Of a DNA stretch of 64,000 bases, positions 43,311 through 53,733 are shown piece after piece. Under the pieces are notes generated by a model. That model saw nothing but the letters and a program-made list of their open reading frames with translations. It had not been told where the DNA came from and did not search any database. The translations under genes were made by a program, and so were the position numbers. Origin of the DNA: Enterococcus pseudoavium NBRC 100491 (lineage in GTDB: Bacteria > Bacillota > Bacilli > Lactobacillales > Enterococcaceae). The stretch lies in NCBI RefSeq assembly GCF_001544295.1, contig NZ_BCQF01000006.1:47242-111241 (forward strand), given 5' to 3'. Position 1 is the stretch's first letter; the number at the start of each line of letters is the position of its first letter.

Positions 43311-45344
43311 CTACTCATCAAACAAACTAATTGATTCTATCTCATCAGTTGTTCCCTTTGTTTCATCTTGTTCTGAAACTGGAATCGTTGGTTCTTCTTT
43401 GTTGTCCAATAAACTGCCGTCCTCTTCCAACGTGAATTGCACATTGTTTTCGATCCACTTACGACGGGGTTCAACTTTATCACCCATCAATGTCGTCACT
43501 CGCCGTTCGGCTTGAGCCGCATCATCGATTCGGACACGAACCAGCGTCCGATATTCTGGATCCATCGTTGTTTCCCACAATTGCTCGGCATTCATTTCCC
43601 CAAGCCCTTTATAGCGTTGCAACATATAGCCTTTACCGACTTTTTTGATGACATCTTGTAGTTCATCATCGGTCCAGGCATATTCAATCACTTGTTTACG
43701 ACCGCTTCCTTTAGAAACTTTATATAAAGGTGGTAAAGCAATGTAAATTTTTCCGGCCTCAATCAATGGTTTCATGTAACGATAGAAGAAAGTCAATAAC
43801 AGCACTTGGATGTGGGCTCCATCTGTATCGGCATCGGTCATGATGATTACTTTATCGTAATTACAATCAGCAATCGAAAATTCTGGTCCTACACCGGCAC
43901 CAATCGTATAGATCATAGTGTTGATTTCTTCATTTTTTAAGATGTCCTGCATTTTAGCTTTTTCTGTATTGATAACTTTTCCTCGTAAAGGCAAGATTGC
44001 TTGGAACTTCCGATCGCGGCCTTGTTTAGCTGAACCACCGGCCGAATCTCCTTCGACTAGAAATAATTCATTTTTAGCCGCATTACGAGATTGCGCAGGC
44101 GTCAACTTACCTGAAAGCAAGGATTCACCTTTTTTACGTTTCTTGCCATTGCGGCTTTCTTCGCGCGCTTTCCGAGCGGCTTCACGGGCTTCACGGGCTT
44201 TGATTGCTTTACGAACCAGCATTTGACTATTTTCGCTGTTTTCCTGTAAATAAAAACCCATTTGTTCGCCGATCACGTTATCTACAGCTCCGCGAGCAGC
44301 TGGCGTCCCTAATTTTTCTTTGGTTTGCCCTTCAAATTGCAATATATTTTCTGGAATTCGAACAGAAAGAACTGCCGATAACCCTTCTCGAAAATCAGAG
44401 CCTTCCAAATTTCTATCCTTTTCTTTCAATAAGCCCGATTTACGTGCATACTCATTGAACGCTTTCGTCATAGATGTTTTCATCCCAGCTTCATGCGTCC
44501 CACCATCTTTAGTTCGAACATTATTTACAAAAGACAGCAAATTCTCAGAATAGCCATCGTTGTATTGATATGAAAATTCCACTTCGATACCATCACGCTC
44601 ACCAGAAAAATAGACTACTGGTGTCAGAGTATCTTTGTCTTCATTTAAGTATTCAACAAATTCTTTAATGCCCTCTTCGAAATGAAATACTTCTTCGACT
44701 TTTTCTTCACCGCGTAGATCAGTCAATCTGATTTTAACGCCTCGTAATAAGAACGCTGATTCTCTTAAACGTTCAGATAAGATTTCATATGAAAATTTTA
44801 GCGTTGAAAAAATTTGGGCATCCGGTAAGAAATGGACAGTTGTCCCGTTAGGCTTACGGGTCTTGCCAATTTTTTTCAGCGTTCCCTGAGGTTTCCCACC
44901 GTCTTTAAATTCTTCGCGGTATTCAACACCGTCACGGACGATCGTGACATTCAGCCACTCAGATAAAGCATTCACTACACTGGCACCTACGCCGTGTAAC
45001 CCGCCAGAGGTTTTATAGCCACCTTGCCCAAATTTCCCGCCGGCATGGAGAATCGTAAAGATCACTTCGACCGTTGGAATGCCTGATGCGTGTATTCCGA
45101 CTGGCATTCCGCGACCTTTATCACTAACTTCGACACTATTGTCTGGATGAAGAATCACTTCAATCTCATTTCCATAGCCAGATAAGGCCTCATCGACCGC
45201 ATTATCAACAATTTCATAAACTAAATGGTGCAGACCACGACTATCTGTCGAGCCGATATACATCCCTGGCCGTTTTCTAACCGCTTCTAATCCTTCCAAA
45301 ACCTGAATTGAAGCGTCATTGTATTCATTGTTTTTCTTAGCCAA
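43311..45344 (-). CDS. parE: DNA topoisomerase IV subunit B
   Basis: The 677-residue ATPase subunit has the GHKL motif EIVDNAVDEALSGYG, a GRGMPVG box, the EGDSAGGSAKQGRDR Toprim start and MTDADTDGAH metal site. It powers strand passage by topoisomerase IV and is cotranscribed with parC. A leader of almost 200 bases with two hairpins precedes it. Confidence 0.96.
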   Translation of the reverse strand: MAKKNNEYNDASIQVLEGLEAVRKRPGMYIGSTDSRGLHHLVYEIVDNAVDEALSGYGNEIEVILHPDNSVEVSDKGRGMPVGIHASGIPTVEVIFTILHAGGKFGQGGYKTSGGLHGVGASVVNALSEWLNVTIVRDGVEYREEFKDGGKPQGTLKKIGKTRKPNGTTVHFLPDAQIFSTLKFSYEILSERLRESAFLLRGVKIRLTDLRGEEKVEEVFHFEEGIKEFVEYLNEDKDTLTPVVYFSGERDGIEVEFSYQYNDGYSENLLSFVNNVRTKDGGTHEAGMKTSMTKAFNEYARKSGLLKEKDRNLEGSDFREGLSAVLSVRIPENILQFEGQTKEKLGTPAARGAVDNVIGEQMGFYLQENSENSQMLVRKAIKAREAREAARKAREESRNGKKRKKGESLLSGKLTPAQSRNAAKNELFLVEGDSAGGSAKQGRDRKFQAILPLRGKVINTEKAKMQDILKNEEINTMIYTIGAGVGPEFSIADCNYDKVIIMTDADTDGAHIQVLLLTFFYRYMKPLIEAGKIYIALPPLYKVSKGSGRKQVIEYAWTDDELQDVIKKVGKGYMLQRYKGLGEMNAEQLWETTMDPEYRTLVRVRIDDAAQAERRVTTLMGDKVEPRRKWIENNVQFTLEEDGSLLDNKEEPTIPVSEQDETKGTTDEIESISLFDE

Positions 45345-45540
45345 TCCTACAACTCCCTATTTCTCGTGATTATTTTTTTATAAGAATAAATTGATTGTTC
45401 GTACTAGCTACTCCCGCCTCTAGCTCAGAGGATGTCCAATGATCGCGCTGACTTTCTTTTCATTTCAGTCAGGTTGTCTGTAGCCGCTGGTATAACGGGG
45501 TAGTATGCTAATCCCAAGTACATCATTTGTATGATACGCT
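45345..45540 (-). promoter_or_regulatory. Structured leader region upstream of parE
   Basis: No ORF is supported here. Two perfect hairpins occur: CCTCTAGCTCAGAGG (45417-45431) and CTGACT...AGTCAG (45448-45472), with a GC-richer stretch at 45481-45515. It could be a 5' leader of parE or a small RNA; no known Rfam-type family is recognised. Confidence 0.35.
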
Positions 45541-45550
45541 AAAAAAGCTC

Positions 45551-45582
45551 AAAAAAAAAGCCTCTCATGATTATGAAAAGGC
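45551..45582 (-). terminator. Terminator of the CoA-binding protein gene
   Basis: On the minus strand GCCTTTTCAT pairs with ATGAGAGGC with one bulge, followed by nine T. It lies about 35 bases after the stop codon at 45617. Confidence 0.7.
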
Positions 45583-45616
45583 ATTTTAACTATTTTTCTT
45601 AAGAAAACTTACGAGA

Positions 45617-46039
45617 TTACGGACGTTTATTCAATTCAATTTTCACACAACGATCCATCACGATGTCGTTCCGCCCTTGCTCTTGTAGCATCTTTGCGGC
45701 TTCTTCACTGCTTAGTCCTAACTGTGCCCAAAAGACTTTGGCATCCGTTTGCAAGAAATCTTTTGCAACCTCTGGTAAAAATTCACTGCGTCTGAAAATA
45801 TCCACGATATCGATTGTTTCTGGGACGGCAGTCAAATCTGCAAAAACTGGAATATCATTTACGGTTTGGCCGGCTAACTTTGGATTCACGCCATAGACCT
45901 TGTAGCCCTGTACTTTTAAAAGATCGGCAATTTGAAAACTGGTCTTTAGCGGATTGTCACTGAGACCCACTACCGCGATTACTTTAGCTTCGTTTAAGTA
46001 TTGAAAAATCTTTGTTTGACTAGGATTTTGAAAACTCAT
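45617..46039 (-). CDS. CoA-binding domain protein
   Basis: The ATG at 46039 follows GGAGGG, giving 140 residues. It is a single Rossmann-type CoA_binding domain: VIAVVGLSDNPLKTSFQIAD with its glycine-poor phosphate loop, VNPKLAGQ, and FWAQLGLSSEEAAK at the end. Homologues are small cytosolic proteins of uncertain role. An upstream in-frame start at 46111 lacks a binding site. Confidence 0.8.
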   Translation of the reverse strand: MSFQNPSQTKIFQYLNEAKVIAVVGLSDNPLKTSFQIADLLKVQGYKVYGVNPKLAGQTVNDIPVFADLTAVPETIDIVDIFRRSEFLPEVAKDFLQTDAKVFWAQLGLSSEEAAKMLQEQGRNDIVMDRCVKIELNKRP

Positions 46040-46103
46040 TTGCTTTCCCTCCAGTAATTTCCTTTTCTTATTCACGACCATCAGTATAGCACGAGAATCC
46101 GAT

Positions 46104-46132
46104 TTGTTCACTCATTTGAAATCTGCTAAAAT
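46104..46132 (+). promoter_or_regulatory. plsY promoter
   Basis: TTGTTC (46104-46109) and TAAAAT (46127-46132) are 17 bases apart, 30 bases before the plsY start. Confidence 0.65.
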
Positions 46133-46162
46133 AGCCTTACTAACAGAGAAATGAGGATTCAT

Positions 46163-46795
46163 ATGAAAACTGCTATACTTTTAGTTTTAGCATACCTTTT
46201 AGGTTCGATCCCTTCTGGTATTTGGATCGGAAAACTTTTTTTTAAGAAAGACATTCGTGAGTTCGGCAGTGGAAACTCTGGGACTACCAATACCTTTCGT
46301 GTATTAGGCAAAACAGCTGGTTTGATTGTTTTTGCAATGGATTTATTGAAAGGAACGTTAGCTACCTGCCTGCCACAGCTTTTCCATCTAGATATCAACC
46401 CGTTATGGTTTGGCTTAATCGCAGTCATCGGTCATACCTTACCGATCTTTGCCGGTTTCAAAGGCGGTAAGGCGGTTGCCACCAGCGCTGGTATGTTGTT
46501 AGGCTTCGCACCGCTGTTCTTTTTTTATTCATTGGTCTTCTTTTTGATTGTCCTTTATCTGACCAGTATGGTTAGCGCAGCGAGTATCACTTCTGCCATC
46601 TTTGTGACAATCTCATCTATTATTCTGCCCCATATTTGGCCTCAGATTCTGCCAAACCAGAATTGGCTACTGACGCTGATTTGTTTCGTCTTAACTTGCT
46701 ATATTATTTATCGTCATAAAGATAATATCCAGCGGATCAAAGACGGCACTGAAAATCGGGTTTCTTTTGGTCTAAATAAGAAGGAGCAAGAATGA
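46163..46795 (+). CDS. plsY: Acyl-phosphate:glycerol-3-phosphate acyltransferase
   Basis: The 210-residue integral membrane enzyme has five to seven hydrophobic segments and the family motifs YLLGSIPSG, GSGNSGTTNTFR and GGKAVATSAG. It makes lysophosphatidic acid from acyl-phosphate, the first step of phospholipid synthesis. The ATG at 46163 follows GAGGA. Its stop overlaps the NUDIX start (ATGA), so translation is coupled. Confidence 0.95.
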   Translation: MKTAILLVLAYLLGSIPSGIWIGKLFFKKDIREFGSGNSGTTNTFRVLGKTAGLIVFAMDLLKGTLATCLPQLFHLDINPLWFGLIAVIGHTLPIFAGFKGGKAVATSAGMLLGFAPLFFFYSLVFFLIVLYLTSMVSAASITSAIFVTISSIILPHIWPQILPNQNWLLTLICFVLTCYIIYRHKDNIQRIKDGTENRVSFGLNKKEQE

Positions 46796-47406
46796 CGGAA
46801 AAACTTTTAGATTGGGCAATCGAATTGCAGGCCTTGGCACAAGCCGGTTTAGCCTACAGCAAAGATCCTTTTGATCAAGAACGTTTTGAACGCATTCGAA
46901 CGATTGCCGTAGAAATGTTGGCAGTTCAATCGCCATTGCCTATCAAAAAGCTACGTCAATTATTCGCTGAAGAAAGGGGATATCCCACTCCTAAACTGGA
47001 TACCCGAGCAGCTATTTTTAAAGAGGATAAAATTTTATTAGTTCAAGAAAAAAATGAATGTTGGTCACTGCCGGGGGGTTGGGTTGATTTTGACCAATCT
47101 ATCAAAGAAAATACGGTTAAAGAAACCTTAGAAGAAACCGGTTTAACTGTAGAACCGTTAAAAATCATCGCTGTACAAGATCGCAACAAACATAATCTGC
47201 CACGCTACGCCTATAGTGTCTGCAAAATCTTTGTGGAATGTCACTTGCTCCACGGAAGCTTTATTGAAAATCTTGAAACCCTTCAGATCAACTGGTTCAA
47301 CCTGAATAATTTGCCAGCCTTAGCTGAGGAAAAAAATACAAAGGAACAAATTCAATTATGTTTTAGTGCTCATATTGATGCCAACTGGCGCGTGCCTTTC
47401 GATTAA
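46792..47406 (+). CDS. NUDIX hydrolase with N-terminal Nudix_hydro_N domain
   Basis: The 204-residue protein has an N-terminal helical domain (about 1-60: LDWAIELQALAQAGLAYSKD) and a NUDIX fold with the box GGWVDFDQSIKENTVKETLE ending EETG. The arginine and first glutamate of the canonical box are replaced, as is common in this subfamily. It probably hydrolyses a nucleoside diphosphate derivative. It is coupled to plsY. Confidence 0.85.
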   Translation: MTEKLLDWAIELQALAQAGLAYSKDPFDQERFERIRTIAVEMLAVQSPLPIKKLRQLFAEERGYPTPKLDTRAAIFKEDKILLVQEKNECWSLPGGWVDFDQSIKENTVKETLEETGLTVEPLKIIAVQDRNKHNLPRYAYSVCKIFVECHLLHGSFIENLETLQINWFNLNNLPALAEEKNTKEQIQLCFSAHIDANWRVPFD

Positions 47407-47443
47407 AAAAGCACAAATTCGTTCAATGCGAATTTGTGCTTTT
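47407..47443. terminator. Bidirectional terminator between NUDIX gene and aldose epimerase gene
   Basis: AAAAGCACAAATTCG pairs with CGAATTTGTGCTTTT (47407-47421 with 47429-47443). It is shared by the convergent genes at 46792 and 47447. Confidence 0.88.
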
Positions 47444-47446
47444 ATT

Positions 47447-48316
47447 TTAACTAACCGTAATAGAGAACTCTGTTTTGAAATTCTCTTTTGCAGCTAAGCG
47501 GTTCATGCCTTCCTTGTCCTCTAAACGTCCGGTACTATCCACTGTGTCAGCAAACCCCCACCAAGGTTCAATACAAACAAATGGTGCTTCAGTTGGATAT
47601 GGTGACCATAAGCCTACATAAGGAATATTATTATATGCCAATCTCACACTATGGGGGGATTCTTCACTGCCTAAAGTATAAGCATTTAAGCCCCGTGTTT
47701 CATAGATTAACGCATCTTCTTTAAACAAATCATGACTCAGTTGGATATTCGTATTGGTCTGTCCAATCGTTTTTTGAGCCAAGTTGGTATAAGGACCCTC
47801 CAAAGGAATCTTCACTCGCGATTTCTGTGGAGAGAAAGCAATAAAGTAATCTTCAAACGACAAATCATCCGTCAATGGAATGTTAAAGGCCGGATGTCCC
47901 CCTAGAGCGAAAATCATTTCTTCTGTACCAGTATTTTCTACATTAAAACGAATCCGCAGACCTTCGCCCCAAATCTCATAGTTAATCGTCAAAGCAAAAT
48001 CAAAAGGATAGACTGCTTTCGTTGCATCATCGCTCTCAAGTAAAAACGTCACGGTATCTTTAGCTTGTTCCACCACAGTAAATTCCTTATCACGAGCAAA
48101 GCCGTGCTGCCCCATCGAATAGGTTTTACCTTGATACGTATATTGATTATCTTTTAAGCGCCCTACAAATGGGAATAAGAATGGCGCGTGGCGTCCCCAG
48201 TATTTTGGATCCGCCTGCCAAATATATTCAATTCCGTTCGCTTGTAAGCTAGCTAGTTCTGCCCCTTTTTCATTAATCGTCGCCTGCAAAAAATCATTGC
48301 TGATGGTCACTGACAT
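47447..48316 (-). CDS. Aldose 1-epimerase-family protein (LacX-like)
   Basis: The 289-residue protein shows the galactose mutarotase fold: RHAPFLFPFVGRL, GQHGFARD and GGHPAFNIPL with family histidines, then the EPWWGFAD segment. It resembles LacX/YeaD-type epimerases acting on sugars or sugar phosphates. The ATG at 48316 follows GGAGAGGG. It is downstream of codY with a small gap, perhaps separately transcribed. Confidence 0.87.
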   Translation of the reverse strand: MSVTISNDFLQATINEKGAELASLQANGIEYIWQADPKYWGRHAPFLFPFVGRLKDNQYTYQGKTYSMGQHGFARDKEFTVVEQAKDTVTFLLESDDATKAVYPFDFALTINYEIWGEGLRIRFNVENTGTEEMIFALGGHPAFNIPLTDDLSFEDYFIAFSPQKSRVKIPLEGPYTNLAQKTIGQTNTNIQLSHDLFKEDALIYETRGLNAYTLGSEESPHSVRLAYNNIPYVGLWSPYPTEAPFVCIEPWWGFADTVDSTGRLEDKEGMNRLAAKENFKTEFSITVS

Positions 48317-48430
48317 AAGTATCCCTCTCCTCACTCTTACTGATGAAATTACTTATCGGATTTTGTTAATCATTTCTAAATAGCCTGCCTGATACTCATT
48401 GATTATTCTTTCAAAATCACTTTGATGAGC

Positions 48431-49219
48431 CTATTTATGACGAACTAATTCTTCCTTAAACAACGGATTCAAAACTTTCAAATACGTTCCCTTCATGCCT
48501 AGCGAACGTGACTCAATAATCCCAGCCGATTCAAGTTTTCGCAAGGCATTGACAATTACCGAACGTGTAATTCCGATTTTATCCGCAATATTTGATGCCG
48601 TCAATCGACCTTCGTCTCCTTCCAACGCATCAAAAATTGCTTTGACAGCCTTTAACTCACTATAGGAAAGTGTAGAAATCGCCATTTGAACAGCGGTTTG
48701 ACTACGGATTTTTTCTTCGACATTCAGAAATTGCTGATACAAAATTTCCATTCCGATCACTGTTGCACCATATTCCGCCAAAACTAAATCATCATCATTA
48801 AAAGCTTCTTCGGTCCGTGCTAACACGATCGTCCCTAAACGTTCTCCCGAACCGAAAATAGGAATGATCGTTGTCAATCCCTGCGGATATAACTCGGCCC
48901 GTTCAGTCGGAAAAGCCGTCAGATTATTGGCAACTGGGATATTGGCTTCCGTTTTAAAAACTTCCTTCATGTCCGCGACATAGCTATCGGGAAATTGACG
49001 ATCGACTAAAAATGAACGGACCCGATCGGTATTAATATCAATTTTTTCATTTAATCCCAACAATTTTCCCTCGGCTCCAATAATATAGGTTAATGAACCC
49101 AAGATATCCCCTAAAATACGCGCCATATTGTTGTACGGTAATTCTGCAGCCGGCTCAAAGGCATTCTTTTGCTGCATTAATTTGTTAATTTGGCGTGTTT
49201 TTTCTAATAAAGTTTCCAC
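48431..49219 (-). CDS. codY: Global transcriptional repressor CodY
   Basis: The 262-residue protein has an N-terminal GAF domain (about 1-155) that senses branched-chain amino acids and a C-terminal winged helix with ASNIADKIGITRSVIVNALR, the CodY signature. CodY represses nutrient-scavenging genes in rich conditions. It closes the conserved xerC-hslV-hslU-codY operon, 18 bases after hslU. Confidence 0.97.
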   Translation of the reverse strand: METLLEKTRQINKLMQQKNAFEPAAELPYNNMARILGDILGSLTYIIGAEGKLLGLNEKIDINTDRVRSFLVDRQFPDSYVADMKEVFKTEANIPVANNLTAFPTERAELYPQGLTTIIPIFGSGERLGTIVLARTEEAFNDDDLVLAEYGATVIGMEILYQQFLNVEEKIRSQTAVQMAISTLSYSELKAVKAIFDALEGDEGRLTASNIADKIGITRSVIVNALRKLESAGIIESRSLGMKGTYLKVLNPLFKEELVRHK

Positions 49220-49237
49220 ACTTTTTCCCCCTTTTTT

Positions 49238-50629
49238 TTAAAGAATATAACGGCTTAAATCTTTGTTTTGAGCAATCGAAGCTAATTTTTCATCAACATA
49301 GGCTTCCGTAATCTTGATTTCACCCATTTGCATGTCAGGCGCTTCAAACAAAAGATCTTCTAATAATTTCTCCAAGATCGTGTGTAGACGGCGAGCACCG
49401 ATATTGTCCGTTTCCCGATTTACATCAAAAGCGATTTGGGCAATCCGCTCGATTGCTTCTTGTGTAAAGATAATCTTGACATTTTCAGTTCCAACTAACG
49501 CAACGTATTGTTTAATCAATGCATTATTCGGTTCTGTCAAGATCCGAGTAAAGTCTTCTGCTGAAAGATCACTCAATTCAACTCGGATTGGGAAACGCCC
49601 TTGTAATTCTGGAATTAAGTCACTAGGTTTTGAAAGGCTGAAAGCACCACTAGCGATGAACAGAATGTGATCTGTTTGGATCGCACCGTATTTGGTGTTG
49701 ACTTGAGAACCTTCGACAATTGGTAGAATGTCTCGTTGTACCCCTTCACGCGAAACTTCCCCTGAATTTTGCTGTGATTTAGAGGTAATCTTATCGATTT
49801 CATCAATAAAAATGATTCCAGAACTTTCTGCTAATTTAATTGCTGCCGTTGAAATATCGCCTTCATTGACCAACTTTGCTTGTTCTTCTTTGACTAATAG
49901 CTCTTGCGCCTCTTTGACCGTTACCGTCCGTTGTACTTTTTTCTCAGGCGTTAAAGCACCTAGGGTATCTGACAAATCGATCCCCATTTGTTCCAAACCA
50001 TTGTTCATTGGCATTGCTTTTTTAGGTTCGGTAATTTCAATCGTCACTTCACGTTGATCCAAAAGTCCTTTTTCCAATTGATCAAGGACGGTCTGACGAT
50101 TGACTTTAATATCTTCAGTCACTTCTTCTTTTTGTTCAGTTTGCGCTTGGTTGAAGATATTCATCATTTGTTCATAAGGATTTCCGCTTTGCTTTTGTTC
50201 TTTTTTGATTCCTGGAACTAAAATCTTCACTAAACGTTTGTTGGCGCGTTTTAAGGCTTGTGAATAGACCTTAGAATATTGTTCTTTTTCTACGATTGTA
50301 ATCGCATTTTCAACCAAATCACGGACCATTGATTCTACATCACGACCAACATAGCCGACTTCGGTAAACTTAGTCGCTTCGACTTTTACAAAAGGCGCCT
50401 TAACAATTCGGGCTAGACGACGAGCAATCTCTGTTTTACCAACTCCTGTTGGTCCAATCATTAGAATATTTTTAGGCGTCACATCCTGCTGCATGGATTC
50501 TTCTAATTGCATCCGACGGTAGCGATTGCGTAAAGCAATGGCAACTGACCGTTTTGCTTCAGTTTGACCAATGATATATTCGTCTAATTCACTGACGATT
50601 TCCTTAGGTGTTTTATTCACTTCAGTCAT
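49238..50629 (-). CDS. hslU: ATP-dependent protease ATPase subunit HslU (ClpY)
   Basis: The 463-residue AAA+ unfoldase has Walker [16 protein letters not shown] (about residues 60-74), Walker [10 protein letters not shown] and an intermediate domain near 110-240, ending in DLSRYIL, the C-terminal tail that docks on HslV. It partners HslV, encoded 85 bases upstream. Confidence 0.96.
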   Translation of the reverse strand: MTEVNKTPKEIVSELDEYIIGQTEAKRSVAIALRNRYRRMQLEESMQQDVTPKNILMIGPTGVGKTEIARRLARIVKAPFVKVEATKFTEVGYVGRDVESMVRDLVENAITIVEKEQYSKVYSQALKRANKRLVKILVPGIKKEQKQSGNPYEQMMNIFNQAQTEQKEEVTEDIKVNRQTVLDQLEKGLLDQREVTIEITEPKKAMPMNNGLEQMGIDLSDTLGALTPEKKVQRTVTVKEAQELLVKEEQAKLVNEGDISTAAIKLAESSGIIFIDEIDKITSKSQQNSGEVSREGVQRDILPIVEGSQVNTKYGAIQTDHILFIASGAFSLSKPSDLIPELQGRFPIRVELSDLSAEDFTRILTEPNNALIKQYVALVGTENVKIIFTQEAIERIAQIAFDVNRETDNIGARRLHTILEKLLEDLLFEAPDMQMGEIKITEAYVDEKLASIAQNKDLSRYIL

Positions 50630-50714
50630 AATAAATTCTCCTTTGTATTAAACTTCAAAAATGTTTTACACTACGAATTTTAAGGGCCGTAGCTCCATTA
50701 AAAAAGGGCCTCGA

Positions 50715-51260
50715 TTATATTTCTTCTACGATAATGTTATGATTCGTGAAGACACAAATATCCGCCGCGATATTCAAAGCACTTTCGGCGATTTCTTTTG
50801 CGCTCATCTCTGGATTGTGCTTTTTCATTGCTCGTGAAGCGGCCAAAGCATAGTTACCACCCGAGCCGATCGCCAAAATACCATCATCTGGGGCAATGAC
50901 TTCACCATTTCCGGAAACTAATAACATTTCTTGGTCATTCATAACAATCAATAACGCTTCCAAATTTTTCATCGCTTGTTGTGTCCGCCATTCCTGAGCC
51001 AACTCAACAGCCGCGCGCTGGAGATTTCCATTGTATTCGTTCAGTTTACCTTCAAATTTTTCTTCCAAGGTAAAGGCATCCGCCACACTCCCAGCAAAAC
51101 CGACAACGACTTGACCGTTATAGATACGACGAACTTTTCGTGCGGTTCCCTTCATGATGACTTGTTCTCCCATCGTAACTTGACCGTCACCAGCCATGGC
51201 TAACTGACCATCTTTTTCGATTGCACAGATTGTTGTTGAATGAAATTGTGATTCAGACAT
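50715..51260 (-). CDS. hslV: ATP-dependent protease peptidase subunit HslV (ClpQ)
   Basis: The 181-residue protein has the family [10 protein letters not shown] start of the mature chain, preceded by a short leader MSESQFHS, the GDGQVTMGE segment and [13 protein letters not shown]. The N-terminal Ser/Thr becomes the nucleophile after processing. It forms the proteolytic core with HslU. Confidence 0.96.
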   Translation of the reverse strand: MSESQFHSTTICAIEKDGQLAMAGDGQVTMGEQVIMKGTARKVRRIYNGQVVVGFAGSVADAFTLEEKFEGKLNEYNGNLQRAAVELAQEWRTQQAMKNLEALLIVMNDQEMLLVSGNGEVIAPDDGILAIGSGGNYALAASRAMKKHNPEMSAKEIAESALNIAADICVFTNHNIIVEEI

Positions 51261-51310
51261 TTTAATCTCTCCTTACACTGATTAATAGGTTTAGGTTTAG
51301 TTTTAGATTT

Positions 51311-52210
51311 TTAAGCTCTTGGATGAAACGAGCGATAACTTTTTTGTAAACTTTCTTTTGTCACATGAGTATAGATTTGGGTAGTCGACAGATTGGCATG
51401 TCCTAGCAGTTCTTGCACAGTTCGTAAGTCCGCACCATTATTCAACAAATGGGTCGCAAAGGTGTGGCGCAGCATATGGGGGCGAATGTCACTTTTCAGA
51501 CTGCTTTTCTTGATGATCTGATTTAAGACGTATTCGATACCTGTAGGCGTGATCTGATCTCCACGATGATTGATAAAAAGATACTCGTGTTCTTTGCCAA
51601 AATGAAGCATCAACTGTTTACGTCCCTCATGGACATATTCTTGAATCGCGTCAGCCGCATACGAACCCAAAGGCACATAACGATCCTTATTACCTTTTCC
51701 GTGAATCAGCATCACACTATTGTCGAAATCAATTACTGATAATTTAAGATTTGCACATTCACTAACTCGCAATCCTGATCCGTACAGCACTTCCAATAAT
51801 GCGCGATTGCGCTGGTCTAAAGGCTTTGTACCATTGACACTGTCAAAGAGCACCTCAATTTCTTTTTCATAAAAAAAGCGTGGCAATTTTGCTTGCTTTT
51901 TCTTGAGGTGAACATAAGAAAAAGGATTTTCTTTGATCTTTCCATGCTTCAAAAGATACTGATAAAAAGAGCGCAAACTAGCAATCTTGCGACTAATCGT
52001 ATTGCGACTATATCTTTTATCATTTAGAAAAGCTAAATACACTCGAACATCTAAATGATCTACTGCCAATAAGGTCGCTTCACCTGAGTCTTTTAAGAAT
52101 TGACAAAAGTCATTTAAATCACGTTGATAAGCCTCTTTCGTTTTCTCAGAATACCCGCGTTCAGTGATCAAATAGCTCATAAACTCTTGGATTTCCGCTG
52201 CATTTTCCAA
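51311..52210 (-). CDS. xerC: Tyrosine recombinase XerC (CodV)
   Basis: The 299-residue recombinase has catalytic residues in GSGLRVSECANL (Arg), HMLRHTFATHL (His-x-x-Arg) and LGHANLSTTQIYTH (His and Tyr). It resolves chromosome dimers at dif. A TTG start at 52210 is preferred because GAGGTG lies nine bases upstream; the GTG four codons earlier would overlap that site. It begins the xerC-hslVU-codY operon. Confidence 0.94.
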   Translation of the reverse strand: MENAAEIQEFMSYLITERGYSEKTKEAYQRDLNDFCQFLKDSGEATLLAVDHLDVRVYLAFLNDKRYSRNTISRKIASLRSFYQYLLKHGKIKENPFSYVHLKKKQAKLPRFFYEKEIEVLFDSVNGTKPLDQRNRALLEVLYGSGLRVSECANLKLSVIDFDNSVMLIHGKGNKDRYVPLGSYAADAIQEYVHEGRKQLMLHFGKEHEYLFINHRGDQITPTGIEYVLNQIIKKSSLKSDIRPHMLRHTFATHLLNNGADLRTVQELLGHANLSTTQIYTHVTKESLQKSYRSFHPRA

Positions 52211-52373
52211 ACTTTTTCTCACCTCGCAAACATATCACAAATGTAGCATAAGAGCTTTTTAATTACAATTGAATTGTCAGAATTTATTGATTTTTCACGA
52301 ATATACTAACAATTATTTACAGATATTTCATAATTACTGACAAAACAAACAAGAATAGACTTTATTTTGTCCA

Positions 52374-52412
52374 ATTAAAAAATCCGCTGCTTAAAAGCAA
52401 CGGATTTTTTTC
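52374..52412 (-). terminator. Terminator of trmFO
   Basis: On the minus strand AATCCGTTGC pairs with GCAGCGGATT and is followed by TTTTTT. It overlaps the trmFO stop codon and separates trmFO from xerC. Confidence 0.85.
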
Positions 52413-53710
52413 TAAAGTTTCATTTCAGCTAGCGCATTCAACGCTCGCTCGGCCAAGGTTTCATAGCGTAGTTTTTTATCACGAATACGTTCCGGTAGAC
52501 TTGGGAATAAACCAAAATTAGCATTCATCGGTTGGAAATGTTTGCCTTCTGCATGAGTAATGTAATAAGCCATTGAACCAATCGCTGTCTCACGTGGAAA
52601 TTCAATCAACTCTTCTTCTTTAGCTAATCGTGCAGCGTTTAAGCCCGCCACTAATCCGCTACCGGCACTTTCAACATAACCCTCGACCCCGGTCATTTGT
52701 CCAGCAAAGAATAAATCAGCACGTTTTTTGCTTTGATAGGTTGGTTCTAAAAGTTCCGGTGAATTCATGAAACTGTTGCGATGCATCACACCGTAGCGTA
52801 AAAACTCCGCCTGTTCTAATCCTGGGATCATTTGAAAGACGCGCTTTTGTTCGCCCCATTTTAAATGAGTTTGGAAACCAACGATGTTATACATAGAAGC
52901 GGCTGCATTATCTTGACGCAACTGAATCACGGCATACGGACGTTTACCCGTTTTAGGATCTTCTAACCCAACTGGTTTCATTGGTCCGAACAACATTGTT
53001 TTAATCCCACGTTTTGCCATAACTTCAATTGGCATACAGCCTTCAAAGAATTTTTCCTTTTCAAATTCTTTTTGTGGCGTGACTTCAGCTTCAATCAAGG
53101 CTTCATAAAAGCGCATGAATTCTTCTTCCGTCATAGGACAATTTAAATAGGCTGCTTCACCTTTATCATAGCGTGACTTCAAATAAACTTTCTCGCGATC
53201 GATCGTTGCCCCATCGATGATTGGGGCAGCTGCATCGTAAAAATAAAAACCATGAGAGCCATTATGAGCAGCGATTTCTTCTGCCAATGCCTCTGAAGTC
53301 AAAGGACCTGTCGCAACGATTGTGATCCCTTCAGGAATTTTAGTGACTTCTTCTGTGATCACGGTCACCATCGGATGTTCTTTCACTTTTTTCGTGATCA
53401 AAGCAGCAAAATTATCGCGATCCACTGCTAAAGCTCCACCAGCCGGCACAGCCGTTTCATCCGCTGAGGCAATAACGACCGAATTCAGGCGACGCATTTC
53501 TTCTTTCAAAACACCGACTGCATTTGTCAGTCCGTTTCCCCGTAACGAATTACTGCAGACCAATTCCGCAAAATTTGCGGTGTGATGTGCCGGAGTTGAT
53601 TTCACCGGCCGCATTTCATATAGATTCACAGGGACACCTGCCTCCGCTAACTGCCAAGCAGCTTCACTTCCGGCCAGTCCGGCCCCGATAACATTGACTG
53701 TTTTTACCAT
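52412..53710 (-). CDS. trmFO: Methylenetetrahydrofolate-tRNA-(uracil-5-)-methyltransferase TrmFO
   Basis: The 432-residue flavoprotein has the FAD-binding [20 protein letters not shown] and the family segment [12 protein letters not shown], with a C-terminal [19 protein letters not shown]. It methylates U54 of tRNA using methylene-THF. The ATG at 53710 follows GAGGAACC. It is 23 bases after topA. Confidence 0.96.
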   Translation of the reverse strand: MVKTVNVIGAGLAGSEAAWQLAEAGVPVNLYEMRPVKSTPAHHTANFAELVCSNSLRGNGLTNAVGVLKEEMRRLNSVVIASADETAVPAGGALAVDRDNFAALITKKVKEHPMVTVITEEVTKIPEGITIVATGPLTSEALAEEIAAHNGSHGFYFYDAAAPIIDGATIDREKVYLKSRYDKGEAAYLNCPMTEEEFMRFYEALIEAEVTPQKEFEKEKFFEGCMPIEVMAKRGIKTMLFGPMKPVGLEDPKTGKRPYAVIQLRQDNAAASMYNIVGFQTHLKWGEQKRVFQMIPGLEQAEFLRYGVMHRNSFMNSPELLEPTYQSKKRADLFFAGQMTGVEGYVESAGSGLVAGLNAARLAKEEELIEFPRETAIGSMAYYITHAEGKHFQPMNANFGLFPSLPERIRDKKLRYETLAERALNALAEMKL

Positions 53711-53733
53711 TGGGTTCCTCACTTATGGAAAAT

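Noticed and set aside
45480..45515. tRNA-like sequence near parE
   Set aside because: GTAGCCGCTGG...GGGGTAG lacks a T-arm and cannot form a cloverleaf.
46792..47406. Broken NUDIX box
   Set aside because: The substitutions at the first Glu and the Arg match the pattern of the Nudix_hydro_N subfamily as I remember it.
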